Source of the DNA: Pseudomonas sp. Fl4BN1
Lineage (GTDB): Bacteria > Pseudomonadota > Gammaproteobacteria > Pseudomonadales > Pseudomonadaceae
Assembly: GCF_009908285.1 (NCBI RefSeq)
Contig: NZ_JAAARM010000030.1
Span: forward strand, 17,067 to 81,066
Direction: 5' to 3'
DNA length: 64,000 nucleotides
In this document: positions 62,780 to 64,000 of the stretch, piece by piece
How the letters are laid out: each line of letters begins with the position of its first letter
How positions within the stretch are numbered: the first letter of the stretch is position 1
Notes under the pieces: generated by a model
What the model saw: the letters and a program-made list of their open reading frames with translations, nothing else
Database searches by the model: none
Told to the model about the DNA's origin: nothing
Translations under genes and position numbers: made by a program

Positions 62780-64000
62780 CTATCTGAAACGCCCCGCCAG
62801 AAACGCTTGCATACTCACGCTCGGCGCCAATCCACTGGCCTGCTCCGCCACCAGTTGCCCGGTGATTGCAGCCAGGGTCAGCCCCACATGCCCGTGGCCG
62901 AAGTTGTAGTACACCTGGGGCAACAGCCGCGACTGGCCGAGCACCGGCTTGCTGTCCGGCAGCGACGGGCGAAAGCCCATCCACTGCGAGGCAGGCTCGT
63001 GGTGCAGGGTGAGAAAACGCCGCGCAGCCTTGGCCAGGTAACGGTAGCGCCGCGGGTCCGGCGCAGCTTCAAGACCAGCGAATTCAACGGTGCCCGCCAC
63101 TCGCAGGCCCTGGGCCATTGGCGTCATGTAGAAACCGCCGGCAGCCCAGCACACCGGGCGCTTGAGCAAGGCCCCTGACTGGTCGAAGAGCACGTGATAA
63201 CCGCGTTCGGTGTCCAGCGGGATCTCATCACCCAGGGTCTGCGCCAGGCTGCGGGACCAGGCGCCAGTGCACAGCACCAAGCGCTCGGCCTGCAACGACT
63301 CGCCGCTGCTCAAGCGGGCGGTGAGCCGTTCACTGTGCTGGGTGCTGCGCTGCACGCCCTGCAACTCACCCTGGCGAAACTCACCACCCTGCTCGCTGAA
63401 GCGCCGCAGCAAACGCAGGCTCAGTGCATAGGGATCGAGGGTGCGGCTGACGTCCGGCAGTTCCAGGGCCAGCGCCGCGCGGGCGTTGAGCGCGGGTTCC
63501 AGGGCCCGCAACTCCGGCCCCTCCAGCAGTCGCATCGGTACGTCGAAGCGCTGATGGTAGGCCAGCATGTCAATGGCGCTCCGGCGCTCATGGCCTTCGA
63601 AGATGTACAACGAACCGTCGTGGCGCACCAGGTCGTTGGCCCCTGCCTCGTCGAACAGGGTCTGCCATGAACCCATGCAGGGTTTGAGCAGGCTGTGCAG
63701 GTCCTGGCTGATGGCATCGACCCGGTGTTCGCGGGAGCTGGCGAGAAAACGCCACAGCCACGGAGCGATTCGCGGCAGGTAGCCGGGACGAATCGCCAGT
63801 GGACTGTCAGGGCGCAACAGCATGCCCGGGGCCTTGCGCCAGATGCCGGGGGTGGCCACTGGCTCCACCGCATAGGTGGCGAAGGTACAGGCATTGCCGA
63901 AGGAGGTGCCACTGCCCGGCGGCTGGCGGTCGAGCAGGGTCACCTTCCAGTTCAGGCGTTGCAGCCACAGGGCGCTGGCCAGGCCCACCACCCCGGCCCC
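62780..64000 (-). CDS. DadA-like FAD-dependent D-amino acid/amine dehydrogenase (5' end outside window)
   Basis: Runs off the right edge; the visible 406 residues start within the dinucleotide-binding motif (VVGLASALWLQRLNWKVTLL, its glycine-rich beginning lies at the edge). DadA-type features: TERGYHVLFDQSG, WMGFRPSLPDSKPVLG and VYYNFGHGHVGLTLA at the C terminus, ending AFLAGRFR. Probably oxidises a D-amino acid or related amine and feeds electrons to the respiratory chain. Start not visible. Confidence 0.85.
   Translation of the reverse strand, partial: GAGVVGLASALWLQRLNWKVTLLDRQPPGSGTSFGNACTFATYAVEPVATPGIWRKAPGMLLRPDSPLAIRPGYLPRIAPWLWRFLASSREHRVDAISQDLHSLLKPCMGSWQTLFDEAGANDLVRHDGSLYIFEGHERRSAIDMLAYHQRFDVPMRLLEGPELRALEPALNARAALALELPDVSRTLDPYALSLRLLRRFSEQGGEFRQGELQGVQRSTQHSERLTARLSSGESLQAERLVLCTGAWSRSLAQTLGDEIPLDTERGYHVLFDQSGALLKRPVCWAAGGFYMTPMAQGLRVAGTVEFAGLEAAPDPRRYRYLAKAARRFLTLHHEPASQWMGFRPSLPDSKPVLGQSRLLPQVYYNFGHGHVGLTLAAITGQLVAEQASGLAPSVSMQAFLAGRFR

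Overview
The window is chromosomal DNA of a fluorescent Pseudomonas, most likely the P. fluorescens complex (protegens/chlororaphis side). Pointers are the pgsA-uvrC-gacA block with a tRNA-Gly(GCC) beside it, a TTG-started gacA, a Pseudomonas-type HbcR/3-hydroxybutyrate locus, high GC, and many Pseudomonas REP/BIME palindromes. Identity is inferred from gene content only.

Layout. 1-3821 (minus): start of a type VI secretion operon tssA-tssB-tssC-tssE, running off the left edge. 3822-5401: gene-poor, holding a decayed aldehyde dehydrogenase 3' end. 5402-20271 (plus): a large hydroxyproline catabolic island. It has the trans-4-hydroxy-L-proline route (epimerase, three-subunit D-hydroxyproline dehydrogenase, DapA-family deaminase, 2-oxoglutarate semialdehyde dehydrogenase), a 3-hydroxyproline module (AcnX-type cis-3-hydroxyproline dehydratase and an odd proline-racemase-family protein), an amino-acid ABC importer, an MFS importer, a GntR regulator and the relic of an AraC regulator. 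Three copies of a CGTATAC palindrome precede three of its transcription units. 20442-24563 (minus): D-threonate/D-erythronate-type operon (kdgT, acid-sugar kinase, pdxA2, DeoR regulator). 25301-27060: an alpha/beta hydrolase and a frameshifted NRPS fragment next to tRNA-Gly.

27300-34833: conserved core (tRNA-Gly, pgsA, uvrC, gacA), a divergent pair of small DNA-binding proteins around a perfect 16-bp palindrome, a GNAT/nitrilase pair, and a DAHP synthase preceded by two consecutive short ORFs rich in Phe/Tyr/Trp codons and an attenuator-like terminator. 34922-40459: yejABEF peptide ABC importer. 40804-46762: hbcR, a GntP-type permease behind a sigma-54 promoter, bdhA and acetoacetyl-CoA synthetase (ketone-body use). 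47235-50102: hybrid sensor kinase and a second parvulin. 50144-53938 (minus): ridA-iclR-PLP deaminase-kdgK with an upstream palindromic operator; I infer D-glucosaminate catabolism.

54178-64000: patchier. It has a broken small gene, a multi-stem intergenic element that folds as a three-way junction, unknown small proteins, rtcB directly downstream of a RelE/Phd-type toxin-antitoxin pair, several lipoprotein or periplasmic unknowns, a SUMF1-fold protein, a DJ-1/PfpI protein, and a DadA-like oxidoreductase cut by the right edge.

No CRISPR array, IS element or intact prophage is visible. The most novel-looking items are the tandem aromatic leader peptides, the Ser/Thr active-site racemase-family protein with the regulatory swap in the hydroxyproline island, the inferred D-glucosaminate operon, the TA-rtcB adjacency and the three-way-junction repeat.
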